From: Sphingobacterium sp.
Lineage (GTDB): Bacteria; Bacteroidota; Bacteroidia; Sphingobacteriales; Sphingobacteriaceae
Length of the DNA stretch: 46,098 nucleotides
Assembly (NCBI GenBank): GCA_031277715.1
Contig: JAITLW010000229.1
Location: 1-46,098, forward strand
Reading direction: 5' to 3'
This document shows, piece after piece, positions 18,718-29,476 of this stretch. The notes beneath the pieces are model-generated. The model made no database searches and was not told where the DNA came from. It saw nothing but the letters and a program-made list of their open reading frames with translations. Each line of letters opens with the position of its first letter. Positions within the stretch are counted from its first letter, which is position 1. A program made the translations under genes and the position numbers.

Positions 18718-20697
18718 CTAATTGACCCAGCCCGGATTTTGGATTAATTTACTGTTCGTATTCATCTCGTTCAGGTCGATCGGCCACAGATAATCCGTAA
18801 TGGTGAAGCGTCGCTGTTGTTTTACATCCAACACAAAGAAGGTTTTAGCATCCTTGCCATCGGTATCCCATCCCCACATAGGTGATGAGAACGCCTGTCC
18901 AGCACGCTTATAACGCCACATGTCCCAAAAGCGCAATCCCTCAAATGCAAATTCTATGGAGCGCTCCTGTAGAATGATATCGCGCAGCCCTTCTTGACTG
19001 AGATGCTTGTTCGGATAGCGCGCCAGGCTGGTATTACCCCATGACTCCTGTACATCTGGAATCCCGGCACGTCGACGGATTTTGTTGATATCAGCATACG
19101 CTTCTTCGCTAGGCCCATAGTATTCATTCATTGCTTCGGCACGCATCAGATACAAATCCGACATCCGGATCAGCGGCAATGGGTATTTAATAACACGCTC
19201 CCACGCTCCAGACTGAGACTCGGGATGTGTCAGCTTTTGCACACCAATACCAGAAGCTATAAAATCGGTCGGGAAATAAGAAGAGCTACGGCCTCCATCT
19301 GCATTGTAATAAAACTGTGTATTGATACGCACACCATGTCCTCTCCAAAATCCTCCCGTGACACCAAGATTCGCATAAAAACGGGGCTCCCTGTGCAGGT
19401 ACAGGTTAATAGTCTCTGCACCAGGTTGCATATAGCCCTGCAAAGGTTGATAACCTACTTCTTCAATACCAGGCAAACGTACCACATCATGCTTACCATT
19501 CATATCGTAAGTCAGATCTTCCCCCACTGGCAAACCATTTTCAGTATAATAACGCTCGGCCATCTGATAAGATGCTCCCAGCCACTGGAATGAGAAAGAG
19601 TTGCTATTGGCCAAACCATCCCCGTAACCAATAGGAAGACGTATCGCCGCAGCGGATCCTAATCCTGCCGATCGGTAAGTAATCCCAGACATCCCCCAGA
19701 CAAGCTCTTTATTCCATGGATCGGTAATCACCATACGGAGATCATATAACGTCTTCATTTTATCAGGGTTCTTTTCAAAAGCTTCGCGGTCGTAGATAAA
19801 TGGTTCTTTTTGGTAAGTATACATTCCCAATCCATTACGTTCGGCTATGACTATAGCTTCATTGATGCCATCAAGAGCAGCTTTCCACTTTTCCTTGTCA
19901 TAAGACAAAGGGAAGAACGGCTGCCCTTCGGCATTTACAAAATCACCGAAGAACTCCACATTGCCATTGAAAAACGGACTCGCCTGATAGATTAAAATCC
20001 GAGCTTTCATCGCCATAGCCGCCACTCTGTCTACCTGTCCTAAATCACTATCCAAAGCCCGCTCCTTTAAATCGGGGATAGCTTCATTAATCAATCCCAG
20101 GATAAAAGCGAAACTCTCTTCTACCGTAGACCTAGGAATAAACAGTTCTTCCTTTGTGGATTCAGGGCCTGCTGTTTTTTTCATGATCACAATCGGACCA
20201 TAATGACGTACCAATAGAAAGGCATAGTATGCTTTTAAGAATTTAACCTGAGCGGACCATTCTCTTTTCTCTTGATCACTCATATCCTTGACTCTCCCGA
20301 TATTTTCCAGAAAAACATCAGTCTGACGTATTGCTTCATAGAGTGATTTACCCGCACCTGTCCCGGACCAATAGCCCAACTGGGGAGATGTCTGCGTCTG
20401 CAACCCTCTCATGATACGAATACCACGAAGGTATCGATCATCATTATTCAAATCTAGACGTGCCAACCATTCATCACCAAGCAACCAAGAACTACCATGT
20501 GTAATATCATCGTTAGGTATATAGCTATACACCTTAGCTAATGCATCGTATGCATCCTGCTTTAAATTGAATATATTCTCTAACTTCAATGTATTGTCCG
20601 GGACTACGTCCAAATATTTGGTACATCCCGAAAATGTTAGAGCAACACCGCACATAGCGGTCAGTATACCTTTTTTCATATTCATCTTCATTCCCAT
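18718..20697 (-). CDS. SusD/RagB-family outer membrane lipoprotein
   Basis: Lipobox FSGC, LEDVVPDN-like start, LYLMRAEAMNEYYGPSEEAYADINKIRRRAG, RSIEFAFEGLRFWDMWRYKRAG. Start overlaps the susC stop (TAATG). Confidence 0.95.
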   Translation of the reverse strand: MGMKMNMKKGILTAMCGVALTFSGCTKYLDVVPDNTLKLENIFNLKQDAYDALAKVYSYIPNDDITHGSSWLLGDEWLARLDLNNDDRYLRGIRIMRGLQTQTSPQLGYWSGTGAGKSLYEAIRQTDVFLENIGRVKDMSDQEKREWSAQVKFLKAYYAFLLVRHYGPIVIMKKTAGPESTKEELFIPRSTVEESFAFILGLINEAIPDLKERALDSDLGQVDRVAAMAMKARILIYQASPFFNGNVEFFGDFVNAEGQPFFPLSYDKEKWKAALDGINEAIVIAERNGLGMYTYQKEPFIYDREAFEKNPDKMKTLYDLRMVITDPWNKELVWGMSGITYRSAGLGSAAAIRLPIGYGDGLANSNSFSFQWLGASYQMAERYYTENGLPVGEDLTYDMNGKHDVVRLPGIEEVGYQPLQGYMQPGAETINLYLHREPRFYANLGVTGGFWRGHGVRINTQFYYNADGGRSSSYFPTDFIASGIGVQKLTHPESQSGAWERVIKYPLPLIRMSDLYLMRAEAMNEYYGPSEEAYADINKIRRRAGIPDVQESWGNTSLARYPNKHLSQEGLRDIILQERSIEFAFEGLRFWDMWRYKRAGQAFSSPMWGWDTDGKDAKTFFVLDVKQQRRFTITDYLWPIDLNEMNTNSKLIQNPGWVN

Positions 20698-23600
20698 TAA
20701 AAAATCAACTGAAAACCTACATTAAAACGTCTATTAGGAGGATATCCTAAACCCTTGCTCCCCATCTCGGGATCCCACAGTTTGAAACTGCTCAATACAA
20801 AGACATTCTGTGCGCTGAGATAGAAACGAGACCCTTTCTTGACACCAAAACGTTCCAGGCCTTTTGGACTATAGCCAAACTCGACAGACTTCAGCCGCAA
20901 GAAGCCACCATCCCGTAACCACCAGGTCGAATTGCGCGTATTATTGGTCATGGCATTGGTGGATAACCTCGGCCAAAACGCATGTACATCCGGGTTAGTT
21001 TCACTCCAATAATCATCCGCTATAATCGCTAGAGCGTTACGGTGGTTGACAAATGGAGCTATCCCACTATCGCTCGCATTAATGAAGAAGGAAGTCCTAG
21101 CATTGCCCTGGAAAAAGAAAGAAAAATCAAAGGCCTTATACCCCATAGATGCTCCAAATCCATACTGGATCTCTGGTACTGTAGGATGTCCGATAGGTAC
21201 CATATCATTCGAATTGACTACCCCGTCACCATTTACATCCATATACTTGATATCACCGGCTTTATACTCGCCAAAATCCTGCTTAGGTGAATTGTCTATC
21301 TCATGCTGATCGACAAAAAGACGTTCTGCAATCAATCCACGTGGCTGATTAATATTTGTTCCGATTTTCTTGAGGTAGGTATCCGAATAATCCTTTTCAT
21401 CAAGTGCTACATATTTATTGGTCGCATAGGTAAAATTACCACGCAAAGACATCCAAAAATCCTGGCTGAAAGTTCTGTTAAACTCGACCATACCATCAAA
21501 CCCCTGCGACTTGACCTCGCCCACATTGCCACTGATAGAGGCCTCTAGGCCTGCAGTAGAAGGAAAATTCTGTCTGATCATGTAGATTTTACTACGATAG
21601 TCTCGAAAGAAGTCCCCCTCTATTTTCAATCCACCATTAAAAAAACCGGTTTCAAAACCCAAGTTTATCTTCTCTGACTGCTCCCAAGTGATATCAGGAT
21701 TGGCATAACGGTTGGTCTTATAACCTCCATATCCATTATTAAAGGTACTACCCCAAGTATATCCGGCTCCGCCCAGTGATATATCCGAAAGGTAAAAGAA
21801 ACGATCTTTACGACCTGCGATCGCATCATTACCAACAATACCCCACGTACCCCTCAATTTGAAAGTATTCATTACAGGTCGGATATTGTCCCAAAACTTC
21901 TCATTGGAAATCATCCAGCCTCCGCCTATGGAAGGGAAAAAACCATAACGTTTATTGCCTGTAAATTTTTCCGAACCATTGAAACCATAAGCAAACTCGG
22001 CAAAATAACGGTCATTGTAACTATAGGAAAAACGTCCTGAGTTCCCCATATTACGCTCTGGTAGTGTTTCATATATCGATTTACTAATTCCTGATGTCAG
22101 TAGCTTCTCTTCCATCATACCCACTGTCATAGCCGAAACAGTGTGATTACCAAACACACGATCCCAATTGAAACGGGCCTCAAAATAGAAATGTCCATTT
22201 GAATTGCGTGAAGGATCCACATCTCCTAAATAAGGTCTTCCACCTACCGGATTCAAGATCAACAAATCGTATGCGCCAGTGATCTGATTATACTTGTCAA
22301 TATCATAATAATAAGGGTCGTAACTCCGGCGTCCTGCATAGCGCCCCCAAGTAGTCGCCGAAGCCTTACCTTGAAACTTTAGGCCTTTGGTAAAAAAATC
22401 TAAATCCTGAGAAAGCGTAGCCTGTGCAATTACACTATTCTCATTACGGTCTTCATAGCCGCGCACCATCTCTGCATAAGGATTGGGCATTAGTCCAGTC
22501 TCGGTATATTTATTACCAAATAGAATATGCTCTGTATATAAATTGGCAGCATCAGGCTGATAATAAGGAGCAAAATCAACCGGATTGATATTCATTACCA
22601 TTCTAAAAATATCGGTTGCCGATTGAAAAGGGCCGTTATACTTTTCATAACGTGCCTGAATACGGGTATCCAACTTGGTAGTCGGGGTCAACTTGAACAC
22701 GACATTGGTACGGATATTATAGCGACCGATATCAATATTATTATTAAAGTTATTCTTATTATCCACCTTCAATAATCCAGACTCCCGATCCGCTCCAAAA
22801 GCGACATAATAAGTAGCAACCTGACCGCCTCCAGAGATATTTAAGTTTACTTTTTTGTTACTTACAGATTTGTTAAAAAGATAACTATACCAATCAATAT
22901 TAGGATACAACATCGGATTTTCTCCATTGATTGTCGATTGTATCTTTTGTTCGGGATAATAGTTCCCCAACGAAGGATCTCTAGTGGTACGGGCCTCATT
23001 ATAGAGTTTCATATAGGACACCCCATCTACCATATCTATCTGCTGTACTGGTGTAGCAATATGATAATCAACACGGGCGCTCAGCTTGACCGGGCCTTCT
23101 TTTCCAGATTTGGTCGTAATCATGATGATACCATTAGCTCCACGGGCACCGTACAGTACCGTGGCGGAGGCATCCTTCAGTACGGAGAACGACTCAATGT
23201 CATCCGGTTGCAGACGGGCTAAGTTATCGGTGGTAGATTCAAAACCATCAATAAGTATCAGCGGTGAAGACTGATACCCAAAGGTAGTAACCCCACGAAT
23301 AAAGAATTCCGCATTGTCAGCCCCCGGTTCTCCCGATGGCGAGAATGCGATCATCCCTGGAATCCGTCCCGCAAATGCCGAGGTAAGATTCGACGAAGGA
23401 ACCTGTAGGTCTTTCGTATTGACCGTCGTAATCGCCCCTACAATACTGGATTTCTTTTGGGTACCAAAGGCTACAACAGTCACCTCATCAATCTCAGATT
23501 CATCTTCTGAAAGCTGAACCTCGATAACATGCCTATCACTGACAGGTTCCAGCCTCAGGATATAGCCTACAAATTTAAACTCTAGCGTATCCTTGGCTGC

Positions 23601-23804
23601 ACTGGAAAGCGAGAACCCTCCATTTTCATCGGTCGAGACGGTACTCCGCTTAAGTTTAGAAAGAACACTTACACCGGCAAGTGGCTTTCCTGTTTTTAAG
23701 TCTTTTACGATACCTGACACATTTCTATCTTGCGCCTGTACCGAAGCGCTGAATAAATAGGAAATGGTCAAAAATACCCATACAACAATGTAACGTATTT
23801 TCAT
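20697..23804 (-). CDS. SusC/RagA-family TonB-linked outer membrane protein, no STN domain (start trimmed to MKIRYIVV)
   Basis: NVSGIVKDLKTGKPLAGVSV carboxypeptidase-like domain; plug ESFSVLKDASATVLYGARGANGIIMITTKSG. ORF track starts at 23813. Confidence 0.96.
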   Translation of the reverse strand: MKIRYIVVWVFLTISYLFSASVQAQDRNVSGIVKDLKTGKPLAGVSVLSKLKRSTVSTDENGGFSLSSAAKDTLEFKFVGYILRLEPVSDRHVIEVQLSEDESEIDEVTVVAFGTQKKSSIVGAITTVNTKDLQVPSSNLTSAFAGRIPGMIAFSPSGEPGADNAEFFIRGVTTFGYQSSPLILIDGFESTTDNLARLQPDDIESFSVLKDASATVLYGARGANGIIMITTKSGKEGPVKLSARVDYHIATPVQQIDMVDGVSYMKLYNEARTTRDPSLGNYYPEQKIQSTINGENPMLYPNIDWYSYLFNKSVSNKKVNLNISGGGQVATYYVAFGADRESGLLKVDNKNNFNNNIDIGRYNIRTNVVFKLTPTTKLDTRIQARYEKYNGPFQSATDIFRMVMNINPVDFAPYYQPDAANLYTEHILFGNKYTETGLMPNPYAEMVRGYEDRNENSVIAQATLSQDLDFFTKGLKFQGKASATTWGRYAGRRSYDPYYYDIDKYNQITGAYDLLILNPVGGRPYLGDVDPSRNSNGHFYFEARFNWDRVFGNHTVSAMTVGMMEEKLLTSGISKSIYETLPERNMGNSGRFSYSYNDRYFAEFAYGFNGSEKFTGNKRYGFFPSIGGGWMISNEKFWDNIRPVMNTFKLRGTWGIVGNDAIAGRKDRFFYLSDISLGGAGYTWGSTFNNGYGGYKTNRYANPDITWEQSEKINLGFETGFFNGGLKIEGDFFRDYRSKIYMIRQNFPSTAGLEASISGNVGEVKSQGFDGMVEFNRTFSQDFWMSLRGNFTYATNKYVALDEKDYSDTYLKKIGTNINQPRGLIAERLFVDQHEIDNSPKQDFGEYKAGDIKYMDVNGDGVVNSNDMVPIGHPTVPEIQYGFGASMGYKAFDFSFFFQGNARTSFFINASDSGIAPFVNHRNALAIIADDYWSETNPDVHAFWPRLSTNAMTNNTRNSTWWLRDGGFLRLKSVEFGYSPKGLERFGVKKGSRFYLSAQNVFVLSSFKLWDPEMGSKGLGYPPNRRFNVGFQLIF

Positions 23805-24173
23805 ATATAACAACTATTTGGTTTAGAATTATCGAACAACATTTTATGATTGGCATATGCATTCCATAGGCTAAAATAAATCCCATCTTTATAGACCGCT
23901 TGACACCAATTTTATTCACTTAAGATTAATTACAACAAAGTTCTACATTTAAGTAACAGGTCTTTTCATTTGAACTATACACTCCTTTAAAATCTAAACT
24001 TCAAAACAAATAAACAACTGAAAAACAAGACATTAAAGCAAGATCCAAAACCTAAAATCTAGACTTTTATTTATAAAAAATTGAGCTAAAAGCATGACAA
24101 ATAAGAGGGAATATATTTTTAGAGAACCGGGTATATGAAGATCGTATAAGGGGGGTATTTTGAAACTGAAAAA

Positions 24174-24197
24174 CCCCAAATAGAAGACCTATTGGGG
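24174..24197 (-). terminator. probable terminator of the DUF6377-like regulator gene
   Basis: ccccaa...ttgggg stem with bulge, followed on the minus strand by a T5 run. Confidence 0.6.
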
Positions 24198-24230
24198 ATA
24201 CATGTTGCAGCTATAACTGGCTATTAAATA

Positions 24231-25940
24231 TTACTTAATATTGCACAAGGAATAGGGCTTCTTCTGAAGATCTCTGATAGTATCTTCAAACAAATCCGGA
24301 TGTGAAGATCTATTTTTATTCTTCGATCTGTAGGTATAAACAGTGGTTATGGAGCACCTCAAAAATCTCGCAATCTTATTATTATCAGTAATACCCAATC
24401 TAATAAGCGCATAAATGCGGAGTTCGGTGGTAAGAAGATTATTATTCTTGATTAACTGCTTTTCTTCTTGCGGAAAAAGATTACTAAATTCATCTATAAA
24501 ATTAGGATACAATTTTAAAAAAGTCTCATCAAAGTTTGTTAGAAACGACTTGTGCTCTCGCTCTACATGAACCTTCGAGTCGAGTTCTTTTTGAAGTTTC
24601 TCAATTTTTCCACCCTTAAATAATCTTTTCAAATTCGTCCTATAATCATCAAGTTTATCAATATAGTCAGAGCAAAGATCTATAAACTTGCTTAAATAGG
24701 TTTCTTTCAACAAACCGATTTTCACCAGTTCACTATTTAGGAAAACAAGTTGGCTATTGGCGATCTGTAGCTCCGCATTGGAAAGATGCAAACTCTCACT
24801 TACAGAATTCAAATCTCTATTTGCTATGATTAAATCATTGTTTAAATGATGCAGCTGATTTCTTGTCTTGCGAAGTCTTCTGTACTGTATCGTGATTCCC
24901 AGTAAAAGACAAGCAATAACCGAAAACCCAACTATCATAGCATTACGCTGTTGTAATATTTTATTATTATAAGCATCGTAGATATTGGGGAGAACCTGTG
25001 TAATCTGTTGCATCCATCTAAAAGCCCCACTGTATATTGCGTCTTGCAGGGATATTTCTACAAATTTATGTGCGATGTCGATTTCCCCTTCCTCATATAA
25101 AAGCCCCCCCAATTTCCATAAGGATACGTACTCCTTTACCGCGAACTTTACGTCTGTAATAGCCGATATAGCTAGATATAGCTTTTCGCTTTCGGTATCT
25201 CCTTTCAAATTGTACAAATTAGCAATATAGAAAGCCACGATAGCCATATCCCGTTCATCTGTGGTTAACTTTTCATAAACTGCCAGCAAAACTTCCAACG
25301 CTTTATCATATTGCTGGCTCGATCGCAATTTGTTCGATAGGTATACAGCATGCCAAATCGACGTCTTAGGCGTATAAACCAAAAGGGAGTCTACATCACC
25401 TTCTATTTTTTTGATATAGCTATTAAACTCCCCTTCTACGATAGTGTGCTCTGCCAATCCCTTATGTAACTCCATTTGCGTTACATAATAAAGTCTTCTG
25501 ATTTCATCATCAAGGTCTGTTCTCGCAAATAAATCCTGGTTCAATAAATCCTGGCTTTCTTTATACATCCCCGTAAAAGCATAACAACGGGCAATCAATA
25601 TGGTAGATTGGGCTTTGTATGAAATATTAGATGATAATTTATCCTCTGATAAGAGGAACATTTGCTGGGCGTACATCAAGGCAGAATCAATCTGCAAATC
25701 AAAATACATATCAAACAGCTCATGACAGAAATCAAACTCTTCCTTAGCATTGGAAACTGCTTGTAGCTTTTTCTTAGCCTGTTCAATCTGATCCAGCTTT
25801 GCATTAAAATAGTCCCCACGTTTGCTCAATACCTTTTCGAGCAATTCAAAAGACTCGTCATAAGACATCTTTATCTGAGCCGTAGGCAGTAGCGTTCCGA
25901 ACAAAAAGAATATAACAGTAAAAATCAAATTGGCTTTCAT
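24231..25940 (-). CDS. DUF6377-like transmembrane regulator: TPR-like periplasmic region, TM, coiled coil, C-terminal HTH
   Basis: Signal peptide, helical repeats, [21 protein letters not shown], coiled coil, C-terminal [43 protein letters not shown]. Confidence 0.8.
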   Translation of the reverse strand: MKANLIFTVIFFLFGTLLPTAQIKMSYDESFELLEKVLSKRGDYFNAKLDQIEQAKKKLQAVSNAKEEFDFCHELFDMYFDLQIDSALMYAQQMFLLSEDKLSSNISYKAQSTILIARCYAFTGMYKESQDLLNQDLFARTDLDDEIRRLYYVTQMELHKGLAEHTIVEGEFNSYIKKIEGDVDSLLVYTPKTSIWHAVYLSNKLRSSQQYDKALEVLLAVYEKLTTDERDMAIVAFYIANLYNLKGDTESEKLYLAISAITDVKFAVKEYVSLWKLGGLLYEEGEIDIAHKFVEISLQDAIYSGAFRWMQQITQVLPNIYDAYNNKILQQRNAMIVGFSVIACLLLGITIQYRRLRKTRNQLHHLNNDLIIANRDLNSVSESLHLSNAELQIANSQLVFLNSELVKIGLLKETYLSKFIDLCSDYIDKLDDYRTNLKRLFKGGKIEKLQKELDSKVHVEREHKSFLTNFDETFLKLYPNFIDEFSNLFPQEEKQLIKNNNLLTTELRIYALIRLGITDNNKIARFLRCSITTVYTYRSKNKNRSSHPDLFEDTIRDLQKKPYSLCNIK

Positions 25941-25970
25941 AAGGTTTAGTAATTGAATACATGATTCAGT

Positions 25971-26027
25971 TTATGCGAACCGACACATTGCTATCATCCC
26001 CCATACAACAATGTAACGTATTTCCAT
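25971..26027 (-). other. duplicated susC 5' end remnant / 18-aa upstream ORF (MEIRYIVVWGMIAMCRFA*)
   Basis: 26000-26029 matches 23777-23806 at 29 of 30 positions by eye. The latter contains the start codon region of the block D susC (MKIRYIVVW). Confidence 0.7.
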
Positions 26028-26560
26028 ATTATAATAAAAAGGCAACATGATTAGAGGTTAAAATGGTTATGTTTAAAACCGTCTTTTTCAAATACTTTCC
26101 TATTTCTTCATTTTATTTAAATTTCAAAACCGAACAAACAAAAATCTGTTGCAAAAATAGTGCTCATCCGTTAAAAAATGACTAACCCGGAGTTAACAAA
26201 ACATTAAAGATTACAATCAAATCGCTTATCAAAAGAAAATCAACACGATAACTACGTGATATTCGGGATTTATCATAATATGTTTAAAATTGGATTAGAC
26301 TTCAAAAACAACAAAAACATGAAGCAATACGAAGCTAAATCAAAACCAAAATAAAAACAATAAAAGTAATTTCAAAACTTATTTTAATAAAAAGCAAAAA
26401 ACAAATTTAATTTTCAAGCTAAATATCAATACTTTACTTATTTTTTTACCGAAGACTAACGTACACAAGAAGAGATAAAAGGCTTTAGCTAAAATATGAA
26501 ATAAAATGAAAACAAATAATTACATACGTGGCCCTATGTATCATTCGAATCAACAAAGAC

Positions 26561-27553
26561 CTACATCGTCAACGCTTTATCTTTTTCTTTTTCCAGCCGT
26601 GTCTCCTGATGAGCAGGAGTCACTAACGGTGTAATCTCTATTTTACTCTTATTGGCGTCTTCTTTTTCGGTGACTTTCAAAAACAAATTGATATAGATCA
26701 GTCCTGCAAATAGGAGTATAATCCCGAGCAATTGCAACAGCGAAATCTGTTCCTGCAATACTAAAAAGGCACATAATATAGCCGCAGGAAGTTCTAATGT
26801 AAGGAGTATCGCGCTGAGTCCGGGCCCGAGTTTGGGCATCCCTACGCTAAAGCATATAGGAGGGATTACCGTACCGAATATCGCCAAGAAAAGCCCCCAC
26901 TGAAAAAGACCTCCGTCAATATGGGTACTGTGGTACAGGGAATTGCAGTTCATCAAAAAAATAGCAAGAGTAGAACCAGTCGTCATCAGGGCACTCTTTT
27001 CCAGAAAATGCATCCCTTTTCCCAACTCGCTGGTGAATAGGATATAAAAACAATACAAGACCGCAGAAGATAATGCCAGAGCAATGCCCAGTAGCGAGAA
27101 GTCCTTGGTGGTAAACCCCGTAAATCCGCCCGCTAGAAATGTTGCAAACAGGATAAAAGCGGCGGCTCCCAACTGCTTGAGATGCGGCCGTCGACCGAGT
27201 ACAAGCCATTCGGCAAACATGCTCATCCAGGCCATCTGCATCAGTAAAACTATCGCCAGAGAAGCTGTGATGTACTGTACAGACAGGTAATACAAATAGG
27301 TGGCGACGCCCATACAGGCTCCTGCCAAAAGGAGTTTCCACCGTCCGGCCTGTTGTGGTGCGGGGCGCTTTCTCCCATCACGCCACCATCTCCCAAATGA
27401 AGCTGCCCATAGAATCACTGCCCCGATAAAGCCCTGTATAAAGGTAACCTCTGCGGCACTATATCCCTGCCCATAAGCAATCTTGGCGAAAGAGGATAAC
27501 ATCCCATAACTAAGCGCACCAAGAGCAACAATCAACACGTATTTATTCATCAC
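26561..27553 (-). CDS. EamA/DMT-family transporter
   Basis: Ten hydrophobic segments in two repeats; YLYYLSVQYITASLAIVLLMQMAWMSMF and LTLELPAAILCAFLVLQEQISLLQLLGIILLFAGL. Confidence 0.93.
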   Translation of the reverse strand: MMNKYVLIVALGALSYGMLSSFAKIAYGQGYSAAEVTFIQGFIGAVILWAASFGRWWRDGRKRPAPQQAGRWKLLLAGACMGVATYLYYLSVQYITASLAIVLLMQMAWMSMFAEWLVLGRRPHLKQLGAAAFILFATFLAGGFTGFTTKDFSLLGIALALSSAVLYCFYILFTSELGKGMHFLEKSALMTTGSTLAIFLMNCNSLYHSTHIDGGLFQWGLFLAIFGTVIPPICFSVGMPKLGPGLSAILLTLELPAAILCAFLVLQEQISLLQLLGIILLFAGLIYINLFLKVTEKEDANKSKIEITPLVTPAHQETRLEKEKDKALTM

Positions 27554-27700
27554 TTAATTTAGTACGGGTAAATCTAACAAATACAGAACTACACCCAATA
27601 ATTAAGTTTTAAATATGTACTTTGCACAAAAAACAACTATAATTTCCGTTTTTTAAACAAAAACGAGTCTTAAAACAAACAGAGAATCGGAAAAAATACA

Positions 27701-28162
27701 ATGGAAAAAATAAGCCCACAGGAGATGACGCTGCTACGGGAGCTTCAGAAGAATGCAAAATTTGACATCAACGAACTGACAGATACCCTTAATATGTCCC
27801 GCACATCGGTCTACGACCGAATAAAACGGTTAGAAACCGAAGGATATATCAAGGAGTATGTAGCCATACTGGATCAGGAAAAGGTAGGGTTGAACTTTAC
27901 GGTCATCGTAAACGTCTCCTTAATTAGCCAACAAAAAGCACATGTAGATAGCTTTCTGGAACAGATCACTGCCCTAGACGAGGTCATGGACGCCTATGTA
28001 ACAGGCGGAATATTTGACATTGTACTCAAAGTAGTGGTAAGTAGCCCTGAGGCCTACAATGCTTTTGCCTCAGGAAAGCTCTCTGCAATACCTGAAGTCA
28101 GCAAAATACAGAGTTCATTTGTAATGCGGTATATCAAACAGACAACTGCGCTTCCATTTTAG
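27701..28162 (+). CDS. Lrp/AsnC-family transcriptional regulator
   Basis: N-terminal HTH (LLRELQKNAKFDINELTDTLNMSRTSVYDRIKRLETEGYIKEYVAILDQEKVG) and RAM-like domain. Confidence 0.95.
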   Translation: MEKISPQEMTLLRELQKNAKFDINELTDTLNMSRTSVYDRIKRLETEGYIKEYVAILDQEKVGLNFTVIVNVSLISQQKAHVDSFLEQITALDEVMDAYVTGGIFDIVLKVVVSSPEAYNAFASGKLSAIPEVSKIQSSFVMRYIKQTTALPF

Positions 28163-28196
28163 GACCAGCAGAGATACAAACATCAGCCTAACTAAA

Positions 28197-28230
28197 AAGA
28201 CCGCTTGGATAAGGGTATCTAAGCGGTCTT
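28197..28230. terminator. bidirectional terminator between convergent Lrp gene and thioredoxin gene
   Basis: AAGACCGCTT / AAGCGGTCTT perfect 10-bp arms with additional gata/tatc pairing; convergent genes on both sides. Confidence 0.82.
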
Positions 28231-28253
28231 TGTTATTTAATCAATCTCAGCTT

Positions 28254-29474
28254 TTACTGCGTCGATTTTTTCACTTTAATATTACGAACCATTTCCAATT
28301 GCTCATCAATGCTTCTTGTCGACTGGTTCTTACGGATAAGATCGGCCTTGATTTGCTCTCCAATACCGAGCGCTTTGTCCAGCTGATGATTTCTCCAGGT
28401 GATATAGAAATACACATGCATATATCTCGGATCTGGATTTCTTTTCAGCAAGGTTTCCATCCACGCGATACCTTCTACACTCTGATTGGGCTTACCAGTG
28501 AGATTGCCCAACAAACTGGTCAAAGAAAGGGTATAGTCATCACTGTTCTGACCATATTGATCCAGAAACGCTGTACAGTTCTTGATGTAATTTTCAATGG
28601 TTACATCTAAAAACAGATTACAGTACATCTCATACTCCGCGGCATAAGGGTAGCCTTTGGCCTTAAATTTCTGAAGAGCCTCTGCGTATTCCTCCCCCTG
28701 CGTACCTGACCTCGCCAGACCGGACAGATAGTACAGGTAACTTTTAGCTATAAATTCCTGAACCTCCTGATTACCGTTATTCACGGCGATCTCCTGCTGA
28801 TGATCTTCTACATAAGTGAACAAAGCTGAAAAAGGCTCAGCTCCCACGAGCTTAATAAGCTCGAAGGTCGCTTTACTACTTTTCGCTGCCGGGGTCAAGC
28901 CTTCAAAAAAATCTAAAAAATCCGTAGAGGCTTTCTCCCGCAGGTAGGCCTCTTTGAGCGTGGTAAAATAAGTCTTCACAAAGTCACCGTCCCTATTTCC
29001 ATTTTCCCATTTTTTAAGAATAGAAAGCAAGTTCTTGTCCGGGTTCATCGCTATCCGCGATACCTCAATAAGAGCATCAGCAGATAAGCCACCGACTGCC
29101 GCGTGAACAACTTCACCCTGTCCATTAAGAAACATCAGCGTAGGGTAAGCCACGACCTGATACTTTTTGCCCAGCTCTACTCCCACGCCTTTATCATCAC
29201 ACTGGATTTTAAGATTAACAAAGTTGGTATTGAAATGATTCCCGGCCTTTTCCTGTGAAAACACTTCCTTATCCAGCATCTTACATGGACCGCACCATGA
29301 GGTATAGAAATCGACAAAAATCAACTTGTTTTCTTGTTTCGCCTTCTCAAGCGCGACCTCATAGTCATGCAAAAAAACAATCCCTTGTGCTTTCAGCGGT
29401 TGATATATACCTGCTATAAGTACTATTGCGAGCGTAAATAAGCTCCATCTTCCTTTTTTCATTATACTGTCCAT
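28254..29474 (-). CDS. secreted thioredoxin-family protein
   Basis: FVDFYTSWCGPCKMLDKEVFSQEKAGNHFNTNFVNLKIQCDDKGVG...VVAYPTLMFLNGQGEV; helical C-terminal extension. Confidence 0.92.
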   Translation of the reverse strand: MDSIMKKGRWSLFTLAIVLIAGIYQPLKAQGIVFLHDYEVALEKAKQENKLIFVDFYTSWCGPCKMLDKEVFSQEKAGNHFNTNFVNLKIQCDDKGVGVELGKKYQVVAYPTLMFLNGQGEVVHAAVGGLSADALIEVSRIAMNPDKNLLSILKKWENGNRDGDFVKTYFTTLKEAYLREKASTDFLDFFEGLTPAAKSSKATFELIKLVGAEPFSALFTYVEDHQQEIAVNNGNQEVQEFIAKSYLYYLSGLARSGTQGEEYAEALQKFKAKGYPYAAEYEMYCNLFLDVTIENYIKNCTAFLDQYGQNSDDYTLSLTSLLGNLTGKPNQSVEGIAWMETLLKRNPDPRYMHVYFYITWRNHQLDKALGIGEQIKADLIRKNQSTRSIDEQLEMVRNIKVKKSTQ

Positions 29475-29476
29475 TT

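Noticed and set aside
26916-27341. 141-aa minus-strand ORF within the EamA gene
   Set aside because: Alternative frame of a clear membrane transporter; His/Cys-rich composition is a frame artefact.
27554-27700. TAnnTTTG-like promoter and Lrp binding palindrome between the divergent genes
   Set aside because: Only imperfect matches (for example TACTTTG near 27616) in AT-rich sequence; not distinguishable from background by eye.
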